Of a stretch of DNA of 64,000 bases, positions 31,784 to 41,334 are shown piece after piece. The position numbers and the translations under genes are program-made. Location: NCBI GenBank assembly GCA_019454105.1, contig CP075364.1, forward strand, positions 1,553,362 to 1,617,361. The letters run 5' to 3'. The notes below the pieces were generated by a model that did no database searches, was not told where the DNA came from, and saw only the letters and a list, made by a program, of their open reading frames with translations. The stretch is from Fimbriimonadaceae bacterium (lineage in GTDB: Bacteria > Armatimonadota > Fimbriimonadia > Fimbriimonadales > Fimbriimonadaceae). Every line of letters begins with the position of its first letter. Positions within the stretch are counted from its first letter, which is position 1.

Positions 31784-34425
31784 GCCCGAGGCAAGACCTC
31801 AAACGTCGCTTGGGCTTCAAGCTCGCCCATCTTGAGGACGACCTTGTACTCGCCAGGACGGACGTGGAACGGGATCCAGGGGTCTTCGGCCTCGTCGGCC
31901 AGCTTGAGCCACTCCTCCGGCTCAAGGTTCCATGTGATCCTGTTGTAGCCAGGGGCGTTCGTGCCCACGAGCTTCTTGACGACCACGCCTTTGGAGTTCT
32001 CTATTCTGCCCTCGACCGGGTCGCCCGTGTACTCGCTGACCCAGTAATCGATCCGGACACCAGCCGGAGCATTTGGAGCGCGAAAGACTTTGTGCGTCCA
32101 AAGTCCGGGATAGTCGATCTTCCATTGCGGTCTGGCGGGCCGGACCGAGAAGAGGTGAAGCGGCGAGGTCAAAACGCTCGGTGCCAGCTCCGAGAGCCAA
32201 TGGGCGTCGTCCAGGACCCATAGGGACCGCCCGTGGGTTCCGAGGACGATGTCGGTCTCCCGGGGGTGCTGCTGGATGTCATAAATGGGCACGGGCGGCA
32301 AAGCCTTGCCGTGGAACCGGATCCAGTTCGCCCCCCGGTCGACAGACAGCCAGAGGGCCTGTTCCGTCCCGCAATAAAGGATGTCCGGGTTGTTCAGGTC
32401 GTCCCTCACGACGTGCACGGTCCGGCCAATCGGCAGATTGCCCGTGATGTCGCTCCAGGTCTCGCCAAAGTTCTCGGTGACGAGCACGCAAGGACGCATG
32501 TCGTCTTGGCGGTGGCCGTCGATCGAGGCGTAGCACCGGCCCTCAGCGTGAGGACTGGCGTGAAGCCGGCTCACATAGCGGCCCTCGACCAGAGGCGGCG
32601 TCACGTTCTCCCACGTCATGCCGCCGTCCTTGGTCCGGTGGATCAGTCCGTCGTCCGAACCGGCCCAGAGGATCCCAGCCCGGACAGGCGACTCGCTCAG
32701 ACTTACCACCGTGCAATGGGTCTCGGCGTTGCTCCCGACCGTCTCCATCTTCTCCGGGTCGCGGGTGGTGAGGTCGGGGCTGATCCTCTCCCATTTGTCT
32801 CCTCTTTCAGTCAGCCTAAAGACGAAGTTGCCGGCGTGATAGAGGATGGTCGGGTCGTGGGGACTGACCAAGAAGGGGCTGTTCCAATTGTATCTGTGCC
32901 TGGGCTCTCCTTCCCTGGCTTCGGGGCTGACATACCTTTTCTCTCCCGTCCTCAAGTTGAGCCGGGTGATATGGCCGCCTTGCCACTCCGCATAGACAGT
33001 TTCCTCATCCGTCGGGTCGAAGGCGGCGTGGAACCCATCGCCCCAAAACACGTCAAGCCAGTCGGCGTTGGTGATCCCTGTCGCTGGTATCCCAGCACTG
33101 TCCATCTTCTCGCTTTCCTTGTTCGTGGAGCTTGGGCCAAGCCAAGTGCCGTTGTCTTGAAGTCCGCCGATCACCCGGTAGGGGTCAGAGCCGTCCAAGG
33201 CGATGTTGTAGAACTGGCCAGTCGCCATCGTGTTCAGGAAGTCCCAAGTCTTGCCTCGGTCAAAAGACTGGTACACACCCCCGTCCGTTCCGACCACCAA
33301 ATGGTCAGAATCGTTGGGATCAATAAGAATGGCGTGGTGATCGGCGTGAAGGATCGTGCCTCCCCCCTCGTAGAACGTCTGTCCTCCGTCGTCGCTATAC
33401 TCAATCGTCCATCCCAGCATGTAGACCCGCTGGTCGTCTTTGGGATCGAATTTGATCTTGCTGAAGTAGAAGGCCCGTGGCGAGCGGACTGACAACCTGC
33501 GCCAAGTGTCTCCACCATCATCTGAACGGAACACGCCGCCGCCTCGCATCCGGTCGTCTCGAATGGAGTTCGCACCGTCCTGTGTGCTTTCGATGACCGC
33601 TATGAGCTTCTTCGTGTCTTTGGCAAAGACGTCCAACCCGAATCGCCCGGTGGATCCTGGCAACCCTTTGGTCAGTTTCTTCCACGTCTTTCCACCGTCC
33701 TTTGATCGGTAGAGTCCCCCGTTCTCGCCTCCGGACTTGAAGCTCCAAGGCGATCGTCGTCGATAGTACATCGCGGCGAAGACCGTGTCTGGCTCGTTCG
33801 GGTCGACAAGCACGTCACAGCAACCGGTGTCGGCGTCGCCAGCCAAAACGAGGGACCAGGATTGACCTCCGTCTGATGTCTTGTACAGTCCCCGTTCCTG
33901 ATTTGGCCCCCACAGATGGCCCAGCGCGGCAGCGTAGCAGACGTCAGGGTCGCGGGGGTCGGTCGCCAGCCTGGGAACGTCGTGCGTCTCGGCAAGCCCA
34001 CAGTGCGTCCAAGTCTTGCCACCATCGTCGGAGCGGTACACGCCGTGCCCCCAGCTGCTGGAGTTGCGACCGTTGCCCTCCCCGGTGCCGACCCAGATCC
34101 GATGGGCAGGCTCCTCGCCTTTCTTCTTGGGGATCGGCACCACAGTGACACTTCCAAGACACGAGGTGTCGGTCACCTTGTCGAAAATCGGCTCGAACGT
34201 GGTGCCACGGTTCGTCGTCCGCCACAGACCGCCGGTCGCATAGGCGACATAGAAGGTCTTCGGATCACCAGGCTTGAAGCAGAGGTCAGAAACCCTTCCA
34301 CCCATCGCGGCGGGCCCAATCGATCGCCAAGGCAGCCTTTTGAGGTCGCTTTCGGTAAGACTTCGAGACGAGGGGGCGACCCGTTTGGGCGTCGGTGTCG
34401 GTTTCTGCGCTGGCTTCCGGGCCAT
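31780..34425 (-). CDS. BNR/Asp-box beta-propeller protein without visible signal peptide
   Basis: 881 residues. Asp-boxes: RTTNRGTTF, RSDDGGKTW, KTSDGGQSW, RSKDGGKTW, RSDDGGDTW, YSDDGGQTF, RTKDGGMTW. The overall order of blocks follows the secreted protein at 14061: GGRVSDL, GTGEGNGRNSS, GVYRSDDGGKTW, YHAGNF, VLGTHGRSLWVLDD, and a C-terminal domain with VDYWVSEYTGDP-like strands. It lacks a clear signal peptide: the N-terminus is Lys/Pro/Thr-rich (MARKPAQKPTPTPKR), so the start may be misjudged or the protein may be cytoplasmic. No catalytic site is named for this group. Confidence 0.78.
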   Translation of the reverse strand: MARKPAQKPTPTPKRVAPSSRSLTESDLKRLPWRSIGPAAMGGRVSDLCFKPGDPKTFYVAYATGGLWRTTNRGTTFEPIFDKVTDTSCLGSVTVVPIPKKKGEEPAHRIWVGTGEGNGRNSSSWGHGVYRSDDGGKTWTHCGLAETHDVPRLATDPRDPDVCYAAALGHLWGPNQERGLYKTSDGGQSWSLVLAGDADTGCCDVLVDPNEPDTVFAAMYYRRRSPWSFKSGGENGGLYRSKDGGKTWKKLTKGLPGSTGRFGLDVFAKDTKKLIAVIESTQDGANSIRDDRMRGGGVFRSDDGGDTWRRLSVRSPRAFYFSKIKFDPKDDQRVYMLGWTIEYSDDGGQTFYEGGGTILHADHHAILIDPNDSDHLVVGTDGGVYQSFDRGKTWDFLNTMATGQFYNIALDGSDPYRVIGGLQDNGTWLGPSSTNKESEKMDSAGIPATGITNADWLDVFWGDGFHAAFDPTDEETVYAEWQGGHITRLNLRTGEKRYVSPEAREGEPRHRYNWNSPFLVSPHDPTILYHAGNFVFRLTERGDKWERISPDLTTRDPEKMETVGSNAETHCTVVSLSESPVRAGILWAGSDDGLIHRTKDGGMTWENVTPPLVEGRYVSRLHASPHAEGRCYASIDGHRQDDMRPCVLVTENFGETWSDITGNLPIGRTVHVVRDDLNNPDILYCGTEQALWLSVDRGANWIRFHGKALPPVPIYDIQQHPRETDIVLGTHGRSLWVLDDAHWLSELAPSVLTSPLHLFSVRPARPQWKIDYPGLWTHKVFRAPNAPAGVRIDYWVSEYTGDPVEGRIENSKGVVVKKLVGTNAPGYNRITWNLEPEEWLKLADEAEDPWIPFHVRPGEYKVVLKMGELEAQATFEVLPRA

Positions 34426-34434
34426 GGATCGAAG

Positions 34435-37035
34435 TTACCCGTTGTCTGGGCGCCCGACGGGAGACATGTCGAGCCAGTTCGAGCCCCGCTTGAAGTCGAC
34501 CTCGACCGGAACGCTTAGCGGCAAGGCGTTCTCCATGGCTCTTCGGACAGGTAGGAGGTCTTCTTCGTTGACCGTCGATTCGAAGACGAGCTCGTCGTGC
34601 ACTTGGAGAAGAAGTCGTTGCGACCGACCGTCGATCAGGCCCCTCACCTGGATCATCGCGAGTTTGATCATGTCAGCTGCCGTGCCTTGTATCGGGGCGT
34701 TCATGGCCTGCCGCTCGGCATATTGCCTCACGCCTCGATTCGCGGCGTGAATATCTGGGAAGTGACGGCGACGGCCGCACATGGTGGTCGTGAAGCCTTT
34801 GGCCCTCGCCTCTTCCACCATGCCGTTGGTGAAGGACTTGACGCTTGGGAACCGCTCGTTGTACTGCGAAATGAGTTCGGCGGCTTCCTTTCTGCCGAAG
34901 CCGGGTCCCAACTGGTTGGCAAGGCCGAAGTCCGTCACGCCGTAAAGGACGGCGTAATTTAAGAGCTTGGCCAGCCGTCTCTGTTCTTTGGTCACCTGAC
35001 CTTCTGCCACTTTGAACATCAGGGCAGCTGTGACGGTGTGGACATCGACCTTTTCCTGGAAGGCTCGGACCAAGTTGGGATCCTGACTCACGTGGGCCAG
35101 GACGCGCAGTTCGATTTGACTGTAGTCGAAAGAGTCGAGCTGGAACCCTGGATCTGCCACAAAGGCTCGTCGGATCTGACGCCCGAGTTCGGTGCGGACG
35201 GGAATGTTCTGCAAGTTCGGATCATTGCTGCTGAGCCTCCCTGTGGCTGCCACCGTTTGGTTGAATGTGGTGTGAACCCGGCCGTCCTTGGCGATGAGCT
35301 TGGGCAAGGCATCGGCGTAAGTGCTCTTGAGTTTAGTCAACTCGCGGTAGTTGAGGATGCCATGGGCGACGGGGTGCTCCATTTCGCTCAAAATCTCCAC
35401 GCCGGTCGCCCATCCCGTCTTCGTCTTCTTGCCTCCGGGTAATCCGAGCTTCTCGAAAAGCACCTCTCCGATCTGTTTCGGCGAACCAATGTTGAACTCC
35501 GTGCCTGCCGCCGACCAGACCTCGACCCTGGCCTGCTCGATGGACACTTCCAGACTCTTCGACAGATCGATCAGAATCTGTGGATCGACCCGGATCCCCG
35601 TGCGCTCCATCTCGGCGAGGATGGGGATCAGCGGCCCTTCGATCGACTCGTAAACGTCGGTCTGGCCCTCCGCCTCGAGCCGGCCCCGCATCACACCTTC
35701 GAGTTCAAGAAGGGCCACGGCCTGCAACTGAGGCGTCCGGGCTGTTGACTCTAGGTACCCTTGGGCCAAGTCGTCAAGGTCGTAAGTCGAGCGGGATGAT
35801 TGCAGGACATACCCCGCCACCATCGAATCGAACCTTGGAGGAGTCAGAAGGCGTTCCACCTGATGATAAAGAGGTTTCGTGTCGTGTCCCACTGCGTTTT
35901 CGGCAAAGGCAGAGAACAACGTCAGGGCCGACGGCATCGGCACACGGCGAACTTCCCTGCCAACCGCCAGGTATGCCTCGCTGGCCTGGTTCGGCTCGAA
36001 CATCGAAGGTTGAGTTCCCTGCGCCACCGGCACAATCGACCAGGGCCGGCGCCCGATCCACTCACGAAGAGCCGGAGGGCTCCCCAGTGGAGCCAGCTCT
36101 TCAAACACAAGCGACTCTGAGCCCACCGTGACAACAGCGGCGGCAGCGCCCTCCGTCATATAAGGCGCGAGCTCCCTTTCGAGCCGCTTTGCTTGTGACT
36201 TGAACTCCAGGCTCAACAACATCTCCACCGCACGGTGGAGATGCTCTGTATCGATCCGGTAAGGCCTGAAATCGTATTCCAGAGGGCAGTGGCGGTCGAT
36301 CGTCGCCAACCGTTTGGACAATTCTAGTTTGTCCAGGGCGGGCTCGATCTTCTTGCGGTATTTTTCCTCGACCTCTGACAGTCGTTCGATCAAAGTTTCG
36401 ACGTCACCATATCGTTGAACCAAGAGCGTCGCTGTCTTTTCTCCGACGCCGGGAACGCCAGGAATGTTGTCGCTCGGGTCTCCGGCCAAAGCCTTGTAGT
36501 CCACCATCTGGATGGGTTCGAACCCGAATCTTTCCCGCACCGCTTCCGGGTCGTAGACTTTTGCGTCCGCGCCCCGAATCCCCGGCATCATCACCGAGAC
36601 GTGTTCGTCCACCAATTGAAGCGAATCCTTGTCTCCCGAAACGATCGTCGTCTTGTAGCCTTGCTCCTCTGCCAACCGGCTGACCGTACCGATCACGTCG
36701 TCGGCCTCGTAGCCTACAAGTTCCAGAACAGGGATGTTCAGAGCCGAGATCAGGTCTCGACTTATGTCCAGCTGACTCTCAAGCTCGGCGGGTGTCTCGC
36801 GTCGGGTTCCCTTGTACTCGGCAAAATCGACGTGCCGGAACGTCTTGCCAGGGGCGTCAAGGGCGACTGCCATCGCGTCGGGCTTGATCTGAGATAGCAG
36901 GGCGAGAAGCGTGTTCGTGAATCCGAAGAGCGCGTTCGTCGGCCTCCCGTCACTGGTGCTCAAGAACCGCGTCCCGTAGAACGCCCGGAACAAGAGCGAG
37001 TAGCCGTCAAGGAGTACGAGGCGCTTGTCGGGCAT
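34435..37035 (-). CDS. polA: DNA polymerase I
   Basis: The start chosen is the ATG at 37035 (MPDKRLVLLDGYSLLFRAF); another at 37053 adds six residues, and neither has a strong ribosome site. About 866 residues. The 5' nuclease domain is intact: GYEADDVIGT, VSGDKDSLQLV, LAGDPSDNIPGVPG. The middle domain lacks the D-x-E of a proofreading exonuclease (SIVPVAQG in its place), as in Taq. The polymerase domain has motif A DYSQIELRVLAH, motif B RRLAKLLNYAVLYGVTDFG and motif C LLLQVHDELVFE. In motif B the position of E. coli Phe762 is Tyr. It works in replication and repair. Confidence 0.95.
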   Translation of the reverse strand: MPDKRLVLLDGYSLLFRAFYGTRFLSTSDGRPTNALFGFTNTLLALLSQIKPDAMAVALDAPGKTFRHVDFAEYKGTRRETPAELESQLDISRDLISALNIPVLELVGYEADDVIGTVSRLAEEQGYKTTIVSGDKDSLQLVDEHVSVMMPGIRGADAKVYDPEAVRERFGFEPIQMVDYKALAGDPSDNIPGVPGVGEKTATLLVQRYGDVETLIERLSEVEEKYRKKIEPALDKLELSKRLATIDRHCPLEYDFRPYRIDTEHLHRAVEMLLSLEFKSQAKRLERELAPYMTEGAAAAVVTVGSESLVFEELAPLGSPPALREWIGRRPWSIVPVAQGTQPSMFEPNQASEAYLAVGREVRRVPMPSALTLFSAFAENAVGHDTKPLYHQVERLLTPPRFDSMVAGYVLQSSRSTYDLDDLAQGYLESTARTPQLQAVALLELEGVMRGRLEAEGQTDVYESIEGPLIPILAEMERTGIRVDPQILIDLSKSLEVSIEQARVEVWSAAGTEFNIGSPKQIGEVLFEKLGLPGGKKTKTGWATGVEILSEMEHPVAHGILNYRELTKLKSTYADALPKLIAKDGRVHTTFNQTVAATGRLSSNDPNLQNIPVRTELGRQIRRAFVADPGFQLDSFDYSQIELRVLAHVSQDPNLVRAFQEKVDVHTVTAALMFKVAEGQVTKEQRRLAKLLNYAVLYGVTDFGLANQLGPGFGRKEAAELISQYNERFPSVKSFTNGMVEEARAKGFTTTMCGRRRHFPDIHAANRGVRQYAERQAMNAPIQGTAADMIKLAMIQVRGLIDGRSQRLLLQVHDELVFESTVNEEDLLPVRRAMENALPLSVPVEVDFKRGSNWLDMSPVGRPDNG

Positions 37036-37233
37036 CAGGTTCACGATACCCATTGAAGTCTGTGCCCGGCGTCGCGCGCTGACTCCACCATAATAGGCGG
37101 TCGTGCGCCGACCGAAACGTCCCTTTCCATGGTTGCCTCTGGCCCTGCTCCTTTTGAGCATCGGGGTCTTTTGGGGAATCCCTGCTATGACGGGCGAAAA
37201 GCCCGTCCAAGTGACTTTCGAGGAGGCGCACCG

Positions 37234-38289
37234 ATGAAGGTCTCGGTCATCGGGTTCCCCCAGTCAGGAAAGTCCACGTTGTACCGGGCCGCCGCCAGAG
37301 GCACGGCCAAAGGCAGTGTCGCGGCCGTGCCGGTGCCCGATGAGAGGTTCGACGCCATTGTCGCCCAGGTAAAGCCGAAAAAGGTGACTCCCGCCACCGT
37401 TGTTCTCGACGACGACATGGAGCCGATCCAGACTTCGGGGCGCCTCTTCACACCCAGGTTCCTGGAAGACGCTCGCAAAGCCGATCTCTTCCTCCATGTG
37501 GTGCGCGCGTTCGACAACCCCGCCGCTCCGTTCCACCAAGAAGTCGACCCACTGCGAGACCTTGAGACCGTCGAGGTCGAAATGGTGCTCGCCGACCTTC
37601 AACTCGTCGAGAACCGGATCGAGCGGCTGCAGAAGTCGATGAACGTCAAGACTCCGGGCCATCCCGACAACGTCGAAAAGCGGCTGTTCGACCGGATCAA
37701 GCCCGCCCTCGAGGACGGGACGCCCCTCCGTGACGTCGAGCTCGAAGAGGAAGACCTCAAAATCGTCCGTAACTATCAACTCTTGAGCGCCAAGCAGACC
37801 GTGATCGTTTTCAATGTCGACGAGGACGCCGCAAGCGATCCAGGGCACCTCCTCCAGCAGAAGATCCAAGAGCTCGCCGCCAAGGGAACCCAGGCCTTTG
37901 CAGCCTGTGCCACGATCGATGAAGAGATCGCCCAGCTCGACGCCTCTGACCAACCCGAGTTCCTCGCCTCCCTGGGTCTGGCCGAACCCGCCTCAAACCG
38001 CCTCGTGCGGGCTGTCTACGACGCTCTCGGCCTCATCACCTTTTTCACCGCCGGCGAGAACGAGACTCGGGCGTGGGCCCTGAAGCGTGGGTCGAACGCG
38101 CTCAAGGCGGCAGCCACGATCCACAACGATATCGCCAAAGGGTTCATCCGTGCCGAGGTCGTGAGCTTCGCCGACTATAGAGCCCTTGGTTCCTTGGACG
38201 CGGCTTACAAGGCCAACAAGATGCGCCTCGAAGGCAAGGAGTATGTCGTCCAAGACGGCGACCTCTTGCACATCCGCAACAAGAGCTGA
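37234..38289 (+). CDS. ychF: YchF/OLA1-family P-loop ATPase/GTPase
   Basis: ATG at 37234 with a strong AGGAGG eight bases before it. 351 residues. G1 is VIGFPQSGKSTL. The base-specificity motif is FNVDED, the N-x-x-E type that gives YchF/OLA1 preference for ATP. The helical coiled-coil insertion is present (LVENRIERLQKSMNVK). The C-terminal TGS-like (DUF933) domain has LGLITFFTAGENETRAWALKRG in parts, then FIRAEVVSFADY and YVVQDGDLLHIR. It binds ribosomes and acts in stress and translation control. It is slightly divergent from bacterial YchF in G1 (FPQSGKS rather than LPNVGKS). Confidence 0.88.
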   Translation: MKVSVIGFPQSGKSTLYRAAARGTAKGSVAAVPVPDERFDAIVAQVKPKKVTPATVVLDDDMEPIQTSGRLFTPRFLEDARKADLFLHVVRAFDNPAAPFHQEVDPLRDLETVEVEMVLADLQLVENRIERLQKSMNVKTPGHPDNVEKRLFDRIKPALEDGTPLRDVELEEEDLKIVRNYQLLSAKQTVIVFNVDEDAASDPGHLLQQKIQELAAKGTQAFAACATIDEEIAQLDASDQPEFLASLGLAEPASNRLVRAVYDALGLITFFTAGENETRAWALKRGSNALKAAATIHNDIAKGFIRAEVVSFADYRALGSLDAAYKANKMRLEGKEYVVQDGDLLHIRNKS

Positions 38290-38315
38290 TCTGGCCTGGG
38301 CTAGACTCGTAGCTC

Positions 38316-39893
38316 TTGGGGCAGGCTGAATCAAGGCCGGACGTCGCGCGGGCTGGTTGGATCATGATGGCCAGCCTTTTGGCGAGCCGCTTGCTCGGGC
38401 TCGTGCGGGACGCGGTCATCGCCGGGATGTTCGGCCAAAGCGCCGAGCGGGACGCCTATGTGCTCTCGTTCCAGATCCCGGACCTGATCTTCTTCCTCGT
38501 CGCAGGGGGCGCCCTGAGCTCGGCCTTCATCCCCGTCTTCAGCGAGTACCTGCACACCGGCCGCGAGGACGACGCATGGAAGGTCTTCAGCGTCGTCGTC
38601 TCTGTGATGTCCGTGATCCTGGTCGTGGTCATCGCTGCGGCCTGGGTCGCGGCGCCATGGCTGGCGGGCGTGGTCGCGCCGGGCAGGCCCGAACTCCACC
38701 CGATGATCGCCCAACTGAGCCGGGTCGTGCTTCCCGCCCAGTTCGCGTTCTTCATCGGCGGGATCCTCTTCGGGACGCTCTATGCCCGGCAAGTCTTCGC
38801 CGTCCCCGGGCTCGGGCCGAACGTCTACAACCTCGGGATCATCACGGGTGGGCTCGTGCTTTCGCACTTTCTCTCGCCGGGGGTTTTGGGACTCTCCTGG
38901 GGGGCCCTTCTCGGGGCCGTGGTCGGCAACCTCGTCATCCCGTTGCTCGTCATGCGCAAGCTGGGGATGGTCTTCAACTTCTCGTTCGACCTCAAGCATC
39001 CTGGCGTACAAAAGGTCTTTCGTCTCATGGCCCCGGTCGTGCTCGGCCTTTCCCTGCCCGGTGTGTTCGGCCTGATCCTTAACTTCTTCGGAAGTTTCTA
39101 CGGGACGGGAGTCGTCAGCGCGCTCGACAACTCAAACCGCATCGTCCAAGCCCCGCTCGCCATCTTTGGCCAATCGCTCGCGATCGCCGCGTTCCCCGCG
39201 CTGTCGCAATTCTTCGCCCAAGGGCGGATGGACGCTTACCGCGATCAAGTCGCCTCCACCCTCCGCACTGTGTTCTTCCTGGCCGTTCCCGCCTCGGCGA
39301 TCTTGATCGCGATGCCGACTTCGGTGGTGCGCTTGCTCCTGGAGCACGGGGCGTTCGGGCCGGTGGAGACGGCGAGAACCATTGAGACCTTGCGGCCTTT
39401 TGCCTTTGGAGTGGCTGCCTGGTGCGCCCAGCCGCTCCTCATGAGGGCATTCTTCTCGATCCAAAAGACCGTCACCCCGATCATCCTGGGTTCGGTCGCG
39501 ACTGCGGTCTTCGTTGGGCTGGCCGCCCTTGCCACTTCGTCGAAGTGGCCCCCCGCCGCCCTGACCACGGCCGGAACTGCGGCAGCGACCGTGCTCGTGG
39601 TCATGATGCTCGTCGCGATCAACAGAACCGTCGATCAGATCGACTTCTCCGGAATCCTGCGGACATTGGGGCTTGCCGGTGTTTGCGTCGTTCCTTCCGC
39701 CGGGCTGTGGTGGGCCCTCGACCGCTTTGTGGTGCAGCCGAACCCAGGCAAAGCTCCGGCTGCTCTCGCCCTCCTCATCGGAGGTCTTGCCGGCGTTTGG
39801 GTCTATTACTGGCTGGCCAAGCGGGCGGGAATGCGTGAGGCCGCCTACTTGGAGCGCGCGACGGCGCGCCTCCAACACCCAGGCCAAAGTTAA
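38316..39893 (+). CDS. murJ: Lipid II flippase MurJ
   Basis: 525 residues from a TTG at 38316, chosen because the first membrane helix (ARAGWIMMASLLASRLLGLVRD) needs the residues before the ATG at 38364. About 14 membrane helices. MurJ/MviN signatures: RLLGLVRDAVIAGMFG, FLVAGGALSSAFIPVFSEY, and the proline and Arg positions of helix 1. It flips undecaprenyl-linked peptidoglycan precursor across the inner membrane. It follows ychF after 26 bases. Confidence 0.9.
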   Translation: MGQAESRPDVARAGWIMMASLLASRLLGLVRDAVIAGMFGQSAERDAYVLSFQIPDLIFFLVAGGALSSAFIPVFSEYLHTGREDDAWKVFSVVVSVMSVILVVVIAAAWVAAPWLAGVVAPGRPELHPMIAQLSRVVLPAQFAFFIGGILFGTLYARQVFAVPGLGPNVYNLGIITGGLVLSHFLSPGVLGLSWGALLGAVVGNLVIPLLVMRKLGMVFNFSFDLKHPGVQKVFRLMAPVVLGLSLPGVFGLILNFFGSFYGTGVVSALDNSNRIVQAPLAIFGQSLAIAAFPALSQFFAQGRMDAYRDQVASTLRTVFFLAVPASAILIAMPTSVVRLLLEHGAFGPVETARTIETLRPFAFGVAAWCAQPLLMRAFFSIQKTVTPIILGSVATAVFVGLAALATSSKWPPAALTTAGTAAATVLVVMMLVAINRTVDQIDFSGILRTLGLAGVCVVPSAGLWWALDRFVVQPNPGKAPAALALLIGGLAGVWVYYWLAKRAGMREAAYLERATARLQHPGQS

Positions 39894-39954
39894 CCCGGTG
39901 GCGGTCGTCTTGTACCCGGGCCCATGACCTTGCCGAGGGGGCATACTGAACGGC

Positions 39955-41049
39955 ATGACTTGGGAAAAGACACTCCACGAACTCCGCACCGAACTCGAAA
40001 CTCATCAGGGATATCCTTGCATCACCCTCACGATGCCGACGGGCCGGTCCATGCCGGCCAACGCTGAGGATCCGATCCGTCTCAAGAATCTCCTCACCGA
40101 AGCGAGCAACCGGCTTAAGGAAGAACTGGGCAAGCGTCCAGCCCAGGCCGCCCTGGCCAACCTTCAAAAGGCCGCCGACTCAGTGGACCACGACAAGAAC
40201 ATGGACGGCCTCGCGATCTTCGCCAACGAGACGGTCGAGATTGTCCTCAAGACCCGCTTCCCGCTTCAAGAAAAACTGACCCTTGACGACAGGTTCTCCT
40301 TGCGGCCCATCATGCGCGCCGAACGGCGAGCCGAGCCTTATTCCGTGCTCGTCCTCGCCCTCCAGGACGCCAAGCTGTACGAAGGCTGCCGAGAAGACCT
40401 ATACGAAGTCCGCGGACACGGGTTCCCGGCCGAGAACAAAGGCGCGGGTGGGGCCAGCAAGGTGCCAGGAGGCCCCGGCGTCAACCGCACCGCGGCCGTC
40501 GATGAATCGCGAGCCAAGTTCGTGCGCGAGTGCCTCGACAAGGTCGCCGCTATCCCTGGACAGCCCGCCCAGATCATCGTCACCGGAACCGAGGAGATCC
40601 TCTCCGCCATGGCCGAGCAGATCCCATCGACGCTCGACCTCATGGCGACTTTGGCGGGCAACTACACCCTCGAAAACCCGGCTGCCTTGGGCAAGAAGGC
40701 TTTCGAAGCCCTGCGGAGCGCTCGGCGCGTTCACGCCCAAGAACTCCTCGACCGGCTCGACAAGGCACGGTCGGCCCAAAGGTGGGAGAGCGGAGTCCAA
40801 GCCATCGCGCCGCTCGCTCTCGATGGCCGGGTCGAGCTCCTCGTGTGCGGTTTCGACCACGAGGCGCCGGGCAGGTTCGACGAGGCGAGCCGATCCATGG
40901 TGCTGATCGACAAGCCGCAGGACTGGAAGGACAGCGACGACGCCGTCGAGTGGATTGTCCAGAGAGTGCTCCAAAGCGGGGGCCTTGTGCGGTTTGTCGA
41001 GGACGACCTGCTCGGCGACAATCCGATCCAGGCCGTCCTCAGGTACTGA
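39955..41049 (+). CDS. BaeRF-type (archaeo-eukaryotic release-factor-like) protein
   Basis: 364 residues, cytoplasmic. Strand/helix layout fits bacterial eRF1-like (baeRF) proteins: an N-terminal helical part (LHELRTELETHQGYPCITL), the middle VLVLALQDAKLYEGCREDLYEV typical of the central domain, AQIIVTGTEEILSAMAEQIP, and the C-terminal domain VELLVCGFDHEAPG and GGLVRFVEDDLLGDNPIQAVLRY, the last split as GGLVRFVEDD and NPIQAVLRY. The GGQ of true release factors is not evident. Members are thought to act on stalled ribosomes or stress; this one's role is unproved. It stands alone, 61 bases after murJ. Confidence 0.72.
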   Translation: MTWEKTLHELRTELETHQGYPCITLTMPTGRSMPANAEDPIRLKNLLTEASNRLKEELGKRPAQAALANLQKAADSVDHDKNMDGLAIFANETVEIVLKTRFPLQEKLTLDDRFSLRPIMRAERRAEPYSVLVLALQDAKLYEGCREDLYEVRGHGFPAENKGAGGASKVPGGPGVNRTAAVDESRAKFVRECLDKVAAIPGQPAQIIVTGTEEILSAMAEQIPSTLDLMATLAGNYTLENPAALGKKAFEALRSARRVHAQELLDRLDKARSAQRWESGVQAIAPLALDGRVELLVCGFDHEAPGRFDEASRSMVLIDKPQDWKDSDDAVEWIVQRVLQSGGLVRFVEDDLLGDNPIQAVLRY

Positions 41050-41334
41050 ACGCCGAGCGACCGGGTACTCGGACTTATCAAGATCCGGCCCTGACGTCCG
41101 TGCGAGCTTCTCACGTGCCTCAGGCCGCCCCAGCGCGGCCCGAGGCTCTTGGCGCCTCCAGGCACGCGCAGTCCAGCCCAGAACTGCTCAATGCCCAAAC
41201 ACAACTACCAGCTCCGCTGAACCTTAAAGCTGGCTTAACGGAAGTGGCGCAGCGTGAATCCGTTCCGATGTGAGGTGTCTCGTGCAGGGGCTTTGACCTG
41301 CCCGAAACACCTCCACTTTGGAGAGGACTCACCC

